DNA from: Aromatoleum anaerobium
GTDB lineage: Bacteria; Pseudomonadota; Gammaproteobacteria; Burkholderiales; Rhodocyclaceae
Assembly (NCBI RefSeq): GCF_012910705.2
Contig: NZ_WTVG02000036.1
Coordinates: forward strand, 1 to 64,000
Direction: 5' to 3'
Length of the DNA stretch: 64,000 nt
Below the pieces are notes generated by a model that was given only the letters and a program-made list of their open reading frames with translations, was not told the origin of the DNA and ran no database searches. Positions 26,453 to 34,806 of this stretch are shown in pieces; position 1 is the first letter of the stretch, and every line of letters starts with the position of its first letter. Both the position numbers and the translations under genes were made by a program.

Positions 26453-28590
26453 CACTGCGCGCCCTCGATGCCGGCTTCGTCGTACGGCAGCAAAATCCGG
26501 AACCACGCCCCGCCTTCATGCCGGTTGCCGCAGGTGATCCTGCCGTGCAGCTCGGACATGATCCCGTAGCAGATCGACAGCCCCAGGCCGGTGCCGCGGC
26601 CCGGCGGCTTGGTCGTGAAGAAGGGGTCGAAGACATGGTCGATGACGCCCGCAGGCAAACCAGAGCCTTCGTCGAGCACGCCGAGTTCGACGGCGTCGTC
26701 CGCGCACCGCAGCTCGACCCGCAGCCGGCCCGCGCCATTCATCGCGTCGCGTGCATTCTTGACGAGATTCTGGATCACCTGGTCGAGCAGCGTCGGATTC
26801 GTGCGCACCGGCGCCAGGCAGTCCTCAATGTCGAACGTGATCTCCAGCCCGCGCGTGAGGCCGACATCGCGGTACGAGGCAAAGCGCTCACGCACGTACA
26901 ACGCGACGTCCACCGGTTCGATCGGCGGGGTCTGCCGGCGCGAGAAAAGCAGCAGATTGTCGGTGATCGCCTTGCAGCGCTGCGCCTGTTCCTGGATCGT
27001 CGTCAGCCCGTCGCGGATGATTTCCAGGTCGGGGATCTGTGCTGCATTCGGGATCGCCTCCATCAGCGCTTGCAGCTCTTCGGCGAATCCGGAAACGAGG
27101 CCGAGCGGATTGTTGATCTCGTGCGCGATGCCGGAAGCGAACTGCCCCAGCGAACTGAGGCGATTCGCCTGCGCGAGCTGGCGCTCCATTTCGCGCCGGG
27201 CGGTGATGTCGCGTGCGACCCCGATTACGCCTTCGGCTTTTCCGTTCGCCAGCAGCACCGCGGTGCTGACTTCGAGGAGGCAGTTCGTCCCGCACGGCGC
27301 CTCGATCGCGATCTCGAACGGCAGCCCCGGCCCGCCGGCCAGGCGCCGCCGGAAATCCCGCTCCACGCGCAATGCCGACGAATGCAGCATGAATTCGCCG
27401 CAGTGCCGGCCGATCGCGCGGTCGGCCGGCACGCGGAGGAGCTCCGCCATGCGCGTGTTGACGAAGCTCAGGCGCCCGTCCAGATCGAGGATGTACACCG
27501 CGTCGTTGATGATGTCCTGGATCTGCTGTTCACGGTTTTCGAGCCGCGCGGCATATTCGGTGAGCTTGCGTTCACGTTCCTGTTGCGCGGTGACGTCGAG
27601 CGCGAGGCCGCTGTAGCCGACGATCTTGTCGCCCTTGATGACCGGCTCGACCTGCAGCTGAACCGGAAAAGGATGTCCTGCCGAATCGCTCATCACGACG
27701 TCGAGGCGGCTCACGCTGCGCTGGCGCGCGCTCTGCTTCAGGAAGCTCGACGCCTGGGCGCGATACTCCGGCAGCACCAGATCCTTCAGACGCAGCGACG
27801 GCAGCTCGGCCTCGTCGATGCCCAGGCGCGTGCGCCCGGCCTTGTTGAGCTGCACCAGACGGCCGGACAGATGCAGCGCGAAGACGATTTCCGGCAGGTC
27901 CTCGATCAGGTTGCGGTAACGCTGCTCGGACGCCTCGAGCTCGCGCGTGCGCTCGAAGACCTTGGTTTCGAGGCCGTTGATCTGATCCTTGATGTTCAGC
28001 GGCTGGAAATACTTGCGCAGTTCGGCGAGTTCGGGCGAACAGTCGTCGGCATTCATCAATGTCCACGAACAGCGCTCGTCGCCGCGCCCTTCGCATTCAT
28101 GTTCGATGCAGATCATGTCGGTCTGGAACACGAAGGACGCGAAGCCGGACGCGTAGCCGGCCAGCGTCCAGCACACCGCCTCATGAGAGCGGCCGAACAG
28201 GCGCAAGTGCTGTTCGGCTTCGTAGGAGCGCTGCCAAAAGCCGCCCATGCGATAGCGCCGGCGCTCGCAGTCGATCTCGACATAGCGGGTCTCGACTTCG
28301 GCGATGCCGGCGAACATGTGCGTGCGCGGGCCGCCGCGGACGAACTGCTCGATGGTGTCCGGATGCATGTACGCGGCGAGGAGGCCGGCATCCTCGTGGC
28401 CGCAGCTGAAGCCGTAGCGCGTCAGGACGACTTTCGCCGCCTCCGCGCCGAGCGTCTCGACGAGCTCCTTGCGCAGCGCTCCCATCGCATCGGTATGCAA
28501 CAGGATCGCGCGGCGGCCGCAGAACTCGATCGCTCCCTCGTTGGGCCGGAGCTCGACAAGGGAGAAGAAATCAAGTTCGTCCGCGCGCAT
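26452..28590 (-). CDS. Histidine kinase with XylR-type aromatic sensor (XylR_N + V4R) domains
   Basis: A 712-residue soluble kinase with no membrane segment. Residues about 5-110 match the XylR_N activator-of-aromatic-catabolism domain. A V4R domain follows at about 110-180 with cysteines at 161, 167 and 174. A coiled-coil linker leads to two PAS domains (about 220-335 and 355-465). The HisKA box is SGIAHEINNPLG with phospho-His 490, and the ATPase domain has N612 in KNARD and GTGLGLSICYG near 667. In XylR/DmpR the same sensor sits on the activator itself and binds phenols directly; here it drives a kinase. It is coupled to the response regulator downstream. The likely ligand is p-cresol or a related phenol. 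Confidence 0.92.
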   Translation of the reverse strand: MRADELDFFSLVELRPNEGAIEFCGRRAILLHTDAMGALRKELVETLGAEAAKVVLTRYGFSCGHEDAGLLAAYMHPDTIEQFVRGGPRTHMFAGIAEVETRYVEIDCERRRYRMGGFWQRSYEAEQHLRLFGRSHEAVCWTLAGYASGFASFVFQTDMICIEHECEGRGDERCSWTLMNADDCSPELAELRKYFQPLNIKDQINGLETKVFERTRELEASEQRYRNLIEDLPEIVFALHLSGRLVQLNKAGRTRLGIDEAELPSLRLKDLVLPEYRAQASSFLKQSARQRSVSRLDVVMSDSAGHPFPVQLQVEPVIKGDKIVGYSGLALDVTAQQERERKLTEYAARLENREQQIQDIINDAVYILDLDGRLSFVNTRMAELLRVPADRAIGRHCGEFMLHSSALRVERDFRRRLAGGPGLPFEIAIEAPCGTNCLLEVSTAVLLANGKAEGVIGVARDITARREMERQLAQANRLSSLGQFASGIAHEINNPLGLVSGFAEELQALMEAIPNAAQIPDLEIIRDGLTTIQEQAQRCKAITDNLLLFSRRQTPPIEPVDVALYVRERFASYRDVGLTRGLEITFDIEDCLAPVRTNPTLLDQVIQNLVKNARDAMNGAGRLRVELRCADDAVELGVLDEGSGLPAGVIDHVFDPFFTTKPPGRGTGLGLSICYGIMSELHGRITCGNRHEGGAWFRILLPYDEAGIEGAQ

Positions 28591-28646
28591 TCCCGTTCTC
28601 CCCTGCCCTGGCAGAATTTTCCCAAAGCGCGCGGCGCAAACCCAAG

Positions 28647-30128
28647 TCAGGACACGCCGACTGCACTCTCGTGCAACGCCCGCAGACGTCCGCGCTGAAG
28701 CTTGCCGGTGGCCGTCAGCGGCAGCTCGTCCAGCCAGTGTACCCAGCGTGGACGGCGATGGCCGGGCAGCGTCGCGATGCCTTCGTCCATCCGCCGGCGC
28801 GCTTCGCTGCCGCGCTCCGGCGCCGCCACGGCAAGCACTGCGAGCGCCGTCAGGCCGTCAGCGGAGCTTACTCCGACGGACGCGATCTGATGAAGCGTTT
28901 CACCACAAACCGATGCGAGCGACTGCTCCACCCACAAGGTGCTGACCCACTGGCCGGCGATCTTCAGCATGTCGTCGTTACGCCCGGTGTATTCGAGGCG
29001 CCCGTCGGGGTGGCGCAGGAACATGTCGCCGGGAGAAAACCAGCCGTCGCGGAACCCGTCCGCCTGCGCTTCAGGCCGCTTCCAGTAGCCGAGCGCGACT
29101 GCCGAATGACGAATCCACAGGCGCTGCGGCACGTCCGCATCGACGTCGTCGGCATAGCGGACCTCGGTCAGCGGGGTCGGCCGCATCAGGCCGGAGTCGT
29201 CGTCGCTGAAGAGCATCAGACAGAGCGTCTCGGATGTCCCGTAGCCGCTGATCAGCGTGTGGCCCGTCGCGTCGCGCCAGTCCTGGCGCACTGCCAGCGG
29301 CAGCGCCTCACCGGCCGAGACGTAGTGGCGGATGCCGTATTTCGCGATCCGCCGGGCGACGCCGGTCTGCAGCATCTTGCGGTACAGCGTCGGCACGCTG
29401 AACAGCAGCGTCGGGCGGTATTTTTCGACCATGTACTCGACGCGCTCCGCAGTCGGCCATTCGCGATCGAGGATCACCGTCGCGCCGACGCGCAGGCCCG
29501 CGAACAGGCTGTTGCCGAGCGCGTAGGCGAAAAACAGCTTGGAGCTGGCGTAGAGCCGGTCAGCCGCAGTCAGCCCGAGGATGCCGCAGGCAAACGAATG
29601 CGCGTCGGCCACCGTGCGCTGCGCATGGACGACGCCTTTCGGCACGCCCGTCGTCCCGGACGTCCCGATCCACAGCGCGGCGTCCTCGGTGGCGCGCTCG
29701 AGCGGCGCGATCGGTTCGGCCGCGGCCAGGTGCGCCGTCCAGTTGCACGTGCCGGGGCCGTTCGCGACGATCTCTGCGGCGGTCCGCGCTTGCGCGACCA
29801 GCGCGCTGGCCTGCTCGTTCTCGCACCACACGAAGCGCGGTTCGCATTCGTTGAGGATCGGCGCGAACTCGTTCATCGACAGGCGCGGATTGACGCCGAT
29901 CGCGACCCCGCCCGCCCAGATCGCGCCAAGGTAGGCAACGACCCAGTCGACGCTGTCCGGCGCGAACACGATGACGCGGTTGCCGGGTTGCAGGCCGAGT
30001 TCCTTCCATGCGCCGGCCGCGCGGCTGACGCGGTCGCGCAGCACCGCGTAACTCACTTTCTCATCGTCGCATTCGATCGCGATCGCCGTGTCCGCGCCCG
30101 TCGACAACAAAGTTTCCGCAGCATTCAT
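28647..30128 (-). CDS. Benzoate-CoA ligase family protein, probable 4-hydroxybenzoate-CoA ligase
   Basis: A 493-residue AMP-forming aryl-CoA ligase with the P-loop TSGTTGVPKGVVH, the YGTSE motif, the hinge TGRNDDMLKIAGQWV and a C-terminal lysine in LTATGKLQRGRLR. It resembles benzoate- and 4-hydroxybenzoate-CoA ligases and is distinct from BzdA at 59.7 kb. The ATG at 30128 has GAGGAG at 8 bases; the longer frame does not. It sits downstream of the TRAP transporter genes and upstream of the phenol-sensing kinase on the same strand. This fits uptake and activation of 4-hydroxybenzoate, the product of p-cresol oxidation (inference). Confidence 0.85.
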   Translation of the reverse strand: MNAAETLLSTGADTAIAIECDDEKVSYAVLRDRVSRAAGAWKELGLQPGNRVIVFAPDSVDWVVAYLGAIWAGGVAIGVNPRLSMNEFAPILNECEPRFVWCENEQASALVAQARTAAEIVANGPGTCNWTAHLAAAEPIAPLERATEDAALWIGTSGTTGVPKGVVHAQRTVADAHSFACGILGLTAADRLYASSKLFFAYALGNSLFAGLRVGATVILDREWPTAERVEYMVEKYRPTLLFSVPTLYRKMLQTGVARRIAKYGIRHYVSAGEALPLAVRQDWRDATGHTLISGYGTSETLCLMLFSDDDSGLMRPTPLTEVRYADDVDADVPQRLWIRHSAVALGYWKRPEAQADGFRDGWFSPGDMFLRHPDGRLEYTGRNDDMLKIAGQWVSTLWVEQSLASVCGETLHQIASVGVSSADGLTALAVLAVAAPERGSEARRRMDEGIATLPGHRRPRWVHWLDELPLTATGKLQRGRLRALHESAVGVS

Positions 30129-30162
30129 TGCGATTTCTCCTCTAACCCGGAAGGCCCGGGCT

Positions 30163-31482
30163 TCATTCAATTACCCGGACCAGAAACAGCGACAGGACCG
30201 GGAAGAAAACCAGCAGGATGACGCGCAGCGCGTCCGACATCAGAAACGGCACGATGCCGCGGAAAGTCGCCGACATCGGGACGTTCTTCGCCATGCTGTT
30301 GATGATGTAGACGTTCATGCCGACGGGCGGCGTGATGAGGCCGACTTCGACGACCATCAGCGCGAGGATGCCGAACCAGATCGCCTTTTCGGTTTGATCC
30401 AGGCCCCAGAAATCGAGTCCCATGATCACCGGGAAGAAGATCGGGATCGTCAGCAGGATCATCGACAGGCTGTCCATGACGCAGCCGAGGAACACGTAAA
30501 TCACGATGATCGCGAACAGCACCAGCAGCGGCGGCAGTCCCGAACCCGAAACCCAGCTCGCCAGCTCCGCCGGCATCTGCGTCAGCGCGAGAAACACGTT
30601 GAGCACGTCGGCCCCGAGCAGGATCAGGAAGATCATCGCCGTGGCCTCGGCGGTCGAGTACAGCGACTCCATCAGTCCGTCGAAGCGCATGCCCTTCGCC
30701 ACCGCCAGCACGCCGGCACCGATCGTGCCCACCGAAGCCGCTTCGGTCGGCGTGAAGATGCCGCCGTAGATGCCGCCGATGACGACGACGAAGATCGCCA
30801 GCACCGGCCATACGTCAATCAGCGCACGGACCCGCATCGCCACGCTCTTGCGTTCGGCTGCCGGACCCGCCTCCGGATTGAGCCGGCAGTGCAGCGCGAT
30901 GACGGCGATGTAGCCGAGGGCGGCGATGATGCCGGGAATGAGCGCCGCGGCGAACAGCTTGGCAATGTTCTGCTCGGCGAGGATCGCGTAGATCACCAGC
31001 ACGACCGACGGCGGGATCAGGATGCCCAGCGTCCCGCCGGCGGCGAGCGTCGCCGTCGCGAGTGCCGGCGAGTAATTGAGCCGGCGCAGTTCCGGCAGCG
31101 CAACCTGCCCCATCGTTGCCGCCGTCGCGAGCGACGAGCCGCAGATCGCGCCGAACCCCGCACAGGCGCCGACCGCCGCCATCGCCACGCCGCCGCGGTA
31201 ATGGCCGATCATCGATTCGGCGGCGCCGAACAGCGCTTTCGACAGGCCGCCGCGCGACGCGAAGCTGCCCATCAGCAGGAACAGCGGGACCACCGACAGA
31301 TCGTAGATCGAATAGCGCCCGTAGGCGGCGGTCTTCAGATAACCGAGCAGCGGATCCCAGCCCGCCATCGTGACGTAGCCGGCCACACCGGTGATCAGCA
31401 TCGAGATCGCGATCGGCACCCGCAGCGCCAGCAACACCAGCAGGAAAACGAAGAAACTTGCACCGATAGCCGTACCGCTCAT
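30163..31482 (-). CDS. dctM: TRAP transporter large permease subunit
   Basis: A 439-residue polytopic membrane protein of the DctM family, about 12 helices, with typical segments GGLSKALFGAAESM, GILIPPSVVLVIYA and LITPPVGMNVYIIN. It moves the substrate across the inner membrane using a sodium or proton gradient, together with the small subunit and the periplasmic binding protein encoded upstream. The start overlaps the small-subunit stop by four bases. The next gene, an aryl-CoA ligase, begins 34 bases downstream, so the substrate is probably an aromatic acid. Confidence 0.94.
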   Translation of the reverse strand: MSGTAIGASFFVFLLVLLALRVPIAISMLITGVAGYVTMAGWDPLLGYLKTAAYGRYSIYDLSVVPLFLLMGSFASRGGLSKALFGAAESMIGHYRGGVAMAAVGACAGFGAICGSSLATAATMGQVALPELRRLNYSPALATATLAAGGTLGILIPPSVVLVIYAILAEQNIAKLFAAALIPGIIAALGYIAVIALHCRLNPEAGPAAERKSVAMRVRALIDVWPVLAIFVVVIGGIYGGIFTPTEAASVGTIGAGVLAVAKGMRFDGLMESLYSTAEATAMIFLILLGADVLNVFLALTQMPAELASWVSGSGLPPLLVLFAIIVIYVFLGCVMDSLSMILLTIPIFFPVIMGLDFWGLDQTEKAIWFGILALMVVEVGLITPPVGMNVYIINSMAKNVPMSATFRGIVPFLMSDALRVILLVFFPVLSLFLVRVIE

Positions 31483-32000
31483 GCTGGCTGCTCCCGGAAT
31501 TTCTGTGAGGACGTGTAAAACGCGGTCGCGGCGAGCAGCGCGAAGGACGGCGACATCAGCATGTATGCATACCAGGTCGGCACGCCGAGCAGCATCGAGG
31601 TTTCACTGCTGGCCCTGAGATCGACCGTGCCGATCGTCATCCGCCAGGCGACGATCGCAGCGCAGATCGCGAGCAGCAGGGCACCGAGACCGTCGAGCCG
31701 TGCCCGCATACAGGGGCGCAGGCCGGTGGTGAAGAAGTCGACAAACACGTGGCTGCCGCGCATCTGGCCCCACGGCAGGAACGCGGCGACCGCAACGGCG
31801 GAGCCGATCTGCACCAGTTCGAAATCGCCGAGCACGGCGTTGCCGGTCAGCGCGCGGCTCGCGATGCTGAACACCGACATGATGCTGACCGCGACCAGCA
31901 CCAGTCCGCCGGTCGCGGCGAAGGTGCGGGAAAGAAAAAACAGTGAGCGGCCGATCGGGTCCTGTGGCGGACAGACCGGCGTTGCAATGGGTTCGGACAC
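31479..32000 (-). CDS. dctQ: TRAP transporter small permease subunit
   Basis: A 173-residue DctQ protein with four predicted helices. The GTG at 32000 preceded by GGGAG is preferred to an upstream ATG at 32072, as it starts at the conserved region. It bridges DctP and DctM in the transporter. It overlaps dctM by four bases and follows dctP by 122 bases. Confidence 0.9.
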   Translation of the reverse strand: MSEPIATPVCPPQDPIGRSLFFLSRTFAATGGLVLVAVSIMSVFSIASRALTGNAVLGDFELVQIGSAVAVAAFLPWGQMRGSHVFVDFFTTGLRPCMRARLDGLGALLLAICAAIVAWRMTIGTVDLRASSETSMLLGVPTWYAYMLMSPSFALLAATAFYTSSQKFREQPA

Positions 32001-32122
32001 TTGAAGTCTCCCGGTGAGGCGATCCCGGCCGGCGGACGGATTCGTCCCCCGGACCCGCAGACCGCGGGTCATGTGGCCGCGGCGCGAACCTTGGCGGTTC
32101 GCGCCGCGGTACGCCGAATGCT

Positions 32123-33172
32123 TCAGATCGGGTCGTGTTTCTGGATCAGGTCCTGCGCGCTCTTGAGCAGCGTCTTGCCGTCGTATCCCTTCCCCGAGAC
32201 TTCCGAGACCCAGGAGTCATAGACGTGCTGGCCGGCCTTCTCCCAGTTCTTGAGCTCGGCCGCCGGGATGACGTTGAACTGGTTGCCACGGTCCGACGCC
32301 AGCTTGCGCGCGGCGGTCGCCGACTCGTCCCACACCTTGCCCACCCACGCCGATGCCTCGGCTCCGCCATTGGCGTCGATGACCTGCTTCAGGTCGGCCG
32401 GCAGGCTGTCGTACTTCGCCTTGTTCATCGCGAAAATGAAGGCGGTCGTGTAGAGCGCGCGCGCCTTCGGGTCGCCTTCGCTGTGGAACTTGACCAGCTC
32501 GTGTGCCTTGACCGCCGGGACCACTTCCCACGGCAGCATCGCCCCGTCGATAACGCCTTTCGACAGTGCTTCGGAAACCTGCGGTACCGGCATGCCGACC
32601 GGCGTCGCACCGAGCGCGGCGAGGAACTTGTTCGTCTGGCGCGTCGGCGCCCGCAGCTTGAGGCCGCGGAAGTTCGACTGCTGGCCGATCGCCCCCTTGA
32701 CGAGGTGCAGTTGCCCGCTGTCATGGACGTGGAAAAGGATCGGATGGACGTCCTTGAACTCGGTCTGGTCGAGCTTGTTCACCGTGACGTATTCCCACAG
32801 CGCGCGGCTCGACAATTCCGCCGTCTTGGTCATGAACGGCAACTCGAACACTTCGACCGCGGGGAAGCGTCCGGCGCTGTAGCCGGGCAGCGTCCAGACG
32901 ATGTCGGCGATGCCGTCACGCGCCTGGTCGATCAGCTGCGGCGGCGTGCCGCCAAGTTGCATCGCCGGGTAGATCTGGCATTTCAGCCGGCCGGCAGATT
33001 CCTTGTTGATCTTGTCGCACCACGGCGTGATGAACTTCGCGTGCGCCGTCGAACCCGGCGGCAGAAAGTGGTGCACCTTCAGCGTCACTTCCTCCGCTGA
33101 CACTGCACTGAACGCCAGCGCCATCGTCGCGCCGGCCACTACCCTCAATCCAGCTGAAATACCTTTGCTCAT
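32123..33172 (-). CDS. dctP: TRAP transporter periplasmic substrate-binding protein
   Basis: A 349-residue DctP protein with signal peptide (cleavage near VSA-EE) and mature start VTLKVHHFLPPGST. The family's carboxylate-binding arginine is likely the one in GLKLRAPTRQTNKF. It captures an acid in the periplasm for DctQM. The start has GGAGG at good spacing. A perfect FNR-type box lies about 100 bases upstream, so the operon (dctPQM, ligase, perhaps the two-component genes) is likely induced without oxygen. Aromatic-acid TRAP systems such as TarPQM of Rhodopseudomonas give a precedent; the substrate is inferred. Confidence 0.93.
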   Translation of the reverse strand: MSKGISAGLRVVAGATMALAFSAVSAEEVTLKVHHFLPPGSTAHAKFITPWCDKINKESAGRLKCQIYPAMQLGGTPPQLIDQARDGIADIVWTLPGYSAGRFPAVEVFELPFMTKTAELSSRALWEYVTVNKLDQTEFKDVHPILFHVHDSGQLHLVKGAIGQQSNFRGLKLRAPTRQTNKFLAALGATPVGMPVPQVSEALSKGVIDGAMLPWEVVPAVKAHELVKFHSEGDPKARALYTTAFIFAMNKAKYDSLPADLKQVIDANGGAEASAWVGKVWDESATAARKLASDRGNQFNVIPAAELKNWEKAGQHVYDSWVSEVSGKGYDGKTLLKSAQDLIQKHDPI

Positions 33173-33271
33173 GTGCTCCTCCGGTGTATCGGTTCGTGGT
33201 TTTTGTTTTTCTGCACGATAGGCTTGGGGCAGGCGCCCGACAACACGAAGCGCTGTCTATTTTCGCTTAGA

Positions 33272-33285
33272 TTGATGAATATCAA
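33272..33285. promoter_or_regulatory. Perfect FNR-type box
   Basis: TTGATGAATATCAA is an exact match to TTGAT-N4-ATCAA. It lies in the divergent region between dctP (ATG at 33172) and the porin gene (ATG at 33523). In Azoarcus the FNR protein AcpR uses such a site to activate bzd genes. Distances suit activation of dctP with a transcript leader of about 65 bases. Confidence 0.8.
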
Positions 33286-33522
33286 ACAATCTACGATATT
33301 CACAAACGTCTCTTGCAAGTGACCTCGGAAGGGCGTCGCCCCCGACCCGCGGATGGGTCTGCAGCGGCAGGCGCCGGGAGTCGTCCGACCCCTGCCGGAT
33401 AAATTCGTTGATCTTTTGCCAGGTTTCACCAAGGAGAGCAGCACCATTCCATAACAAAGTTCAACTTGCCGACCCGCGTCGGACGAGTTGCAACGGGCTT
33501 CGAATCCAAAAAGGGGAAATCA

Positions 33523-34572
33523 ATGCACAAAAAACGTCTCGCCATAGCGGTCTCTTGTATCGTCGCCGGTCTGGCTTCGGCTTCGGCCGCAGCCCAGTCG
33601 AATGTGACGGTATATGGCGTGGCCGATGCTTTCATCGGCCACGGTAAGACCGGAGACGCCAAATTTACCGGCGTGCAGAGTGGCGGCTGGGCGGGTTCGC
33701 GCCTCGGCTTCCGCGGCACCGAAGACCTCGGCAATGGGCTCAAGGCCGTCTTCACGCTGGAGTACGGAATCGAGATGGACGCAAACGACGGTCTCGGTGC
33801 GGCGCCCAACCGTTCCCGCCAGCAGTTCATCGGCCTGCAGGGCAATTTCGGCTTCATCGGCCTCGGTCGCCAGTACCACCCGGGCTACTACGTATTCAAG
33901 TACGACGCCATCGTTCCCGTGCCGATCAGCCCGCAATTTGCCCTGGCGGCTTCCGCCGGATCAAACCTGGTGGCGGGCGGTGCCGCGCGCGTCAGCAACT
34001 CGATCAACTACAAGTCGCCGAACTTCGGCGGCCTGACGCTCAACGCGATCTATGGCCTCAATGAAGTCAACCAGACCAGCGACCGTCAGAAAGGCGACAT
34101 CGCGGCCATCGGCGCCGAATACGCGAACGGCCCGCTCGCCGTCGGCCTGATCTACAGCCAGGTGAAGGAACCCGTCGGCGACGAGGACAAGCGCGAAGCG
34201 TACCTCGGCGGCTCCTACGACTTCGGCATGTTCAAGCTGGCAGGCTCGTACCAGCGCATCGAGGACGCCACTGCGGCGGAAGACACCGACAACGTCTGGC
34301 ATATCGGCGGCACCGTCCCGATTGGCACCTCGGGCAAATTCTCCGTGGGTTATGGCCAACTGGACGCGGATGCGAAGGACAGCGACGCCGACTCGTGGGC
34401 CGTGGTGTATTCCCACTCGCTGTCGAAGCGCACGCTCGCCTATGCCGGTTACGGCCACATCAGCAACGACGACGGACGGGCGGTGCGCTCCCCGTCGTTT
34501 GTCAGTGCGGCCAATACTTCGCCCGGCGACACGAGCCGCAACCTGATGGTCGGTTTGAACCACCTGTTCTGA
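33523..34572 (+). CDS. Gram-negative porin, betaproteobacterial type
   Basis: A 349-residue trimeric porin precursor: signal peptide MHKKRLAIAVSCIVAG (cleavage near AAA-QSN), first strand NVTVYGVADAF, conserved SRLGFRGTEDLGNGLKAVF, and the C-terminal phenylalanine (LMVGLNHLF). The ATG at 33523 follows AAGGGG; an earlier in-frame start lacks a signal. It forms a channel for small anionic solutes in the outer membrane. Being divergent from a TRAP transporter operon suggests it may admit the same acids. A terminator follows at once. Confidence 0.92.
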   Translation: MHKKRLAIAVSCIVAGLASASAAAQSNVTVYGVADAFIGHGKTGDAKFTGVQSGGWAGSRLGFRGTEDLGNGLKAVFTLEYGIEMDANDGLGAAPNRSRQQFIGLQGNFGFIGLGRQYHPGYYVFKYDAIVPVPISPQFALAASAGSNLVAGGAARVSNSINYKSPNFGGLTLNAIYGLNEVNQTSDRQKGDIAAIGAEYANGPLAVGLIYSQVKEPVGDEDKREAYLGGSYDFGMFKLAGSYQRIEDATAAEDTDNVWHIGGTVPIGTSGKFSVGYGQLDADAKDSDADSWAVVYSHSLSKRTLAYAGYGHISNDDGRAVRSPSFVSAANTSPGDTSRNLMVGLNHLF

Positions 34573-34592
34573 TCATCTCCCGACTGGAATAG

Positions 34593-34615
34593 ACGGGCGC
34601 TGCGGCGCCCGTTTT
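34593..34615 (+). terminator. Intrinsic terminator of the porin gene
   Basis: An 8-base perfect stem (ACGGGCGC / GCGCCCGT) with loop TGCG followed by TTTTC, 20 bases after the porin stop. Confidence 0.85.
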
Positions 34616-34738
34616 CATTTACACCCCCGTTTCGGTGCCCATACGGGCCGGGCGATCGGGAGGATGAAACAACGAGGAGATTCGTCGCCGAAATATCGAA
34701 AATCGATCGTCGTCCACCGACATTCATTGCTCGCCACC

Positions 34739-34772
34739 ATTGTTTGACGTCAAACAATTTGCTCTCTATACT
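34739..34772 (+). promoter_or_regulatory. Sigma-70 promoter overlapped by a MarR-type operator (copy 2)
   Basis: ATTGTTTGACGTCAAACAAT (34739-34758) is a perfect 20-base palindrome. The -35 box TTGACG (34744-34749) lies inside it, and TATACT (34767-34772) follows after exactly 17 bases, giving a start site about 28 bases before the aldehyde oxidoreductase ATG. The palindrome shares 19 of 20 bases with that at 5102-5121 beside marR, so a repressor bound here would block RNA polymerase. Confidence 0.82.
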
Positions 34773-34806
34773 TCGAACCACTCTCTTGATCGCCACGGAC
34801 ACGCCA

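Noticed and set aside
26518-28698. 726-codon plus-strand frame
   Set aside because: Antisense of the histidine kinase gene, whose domains are unmistakable.
33271-33290. Third copy of the MarR palindrome suspected before dctP because of TCAAACAAT
   Set aside because: Only one half matches; the sequence is explained better as a perfect FNR-type box.
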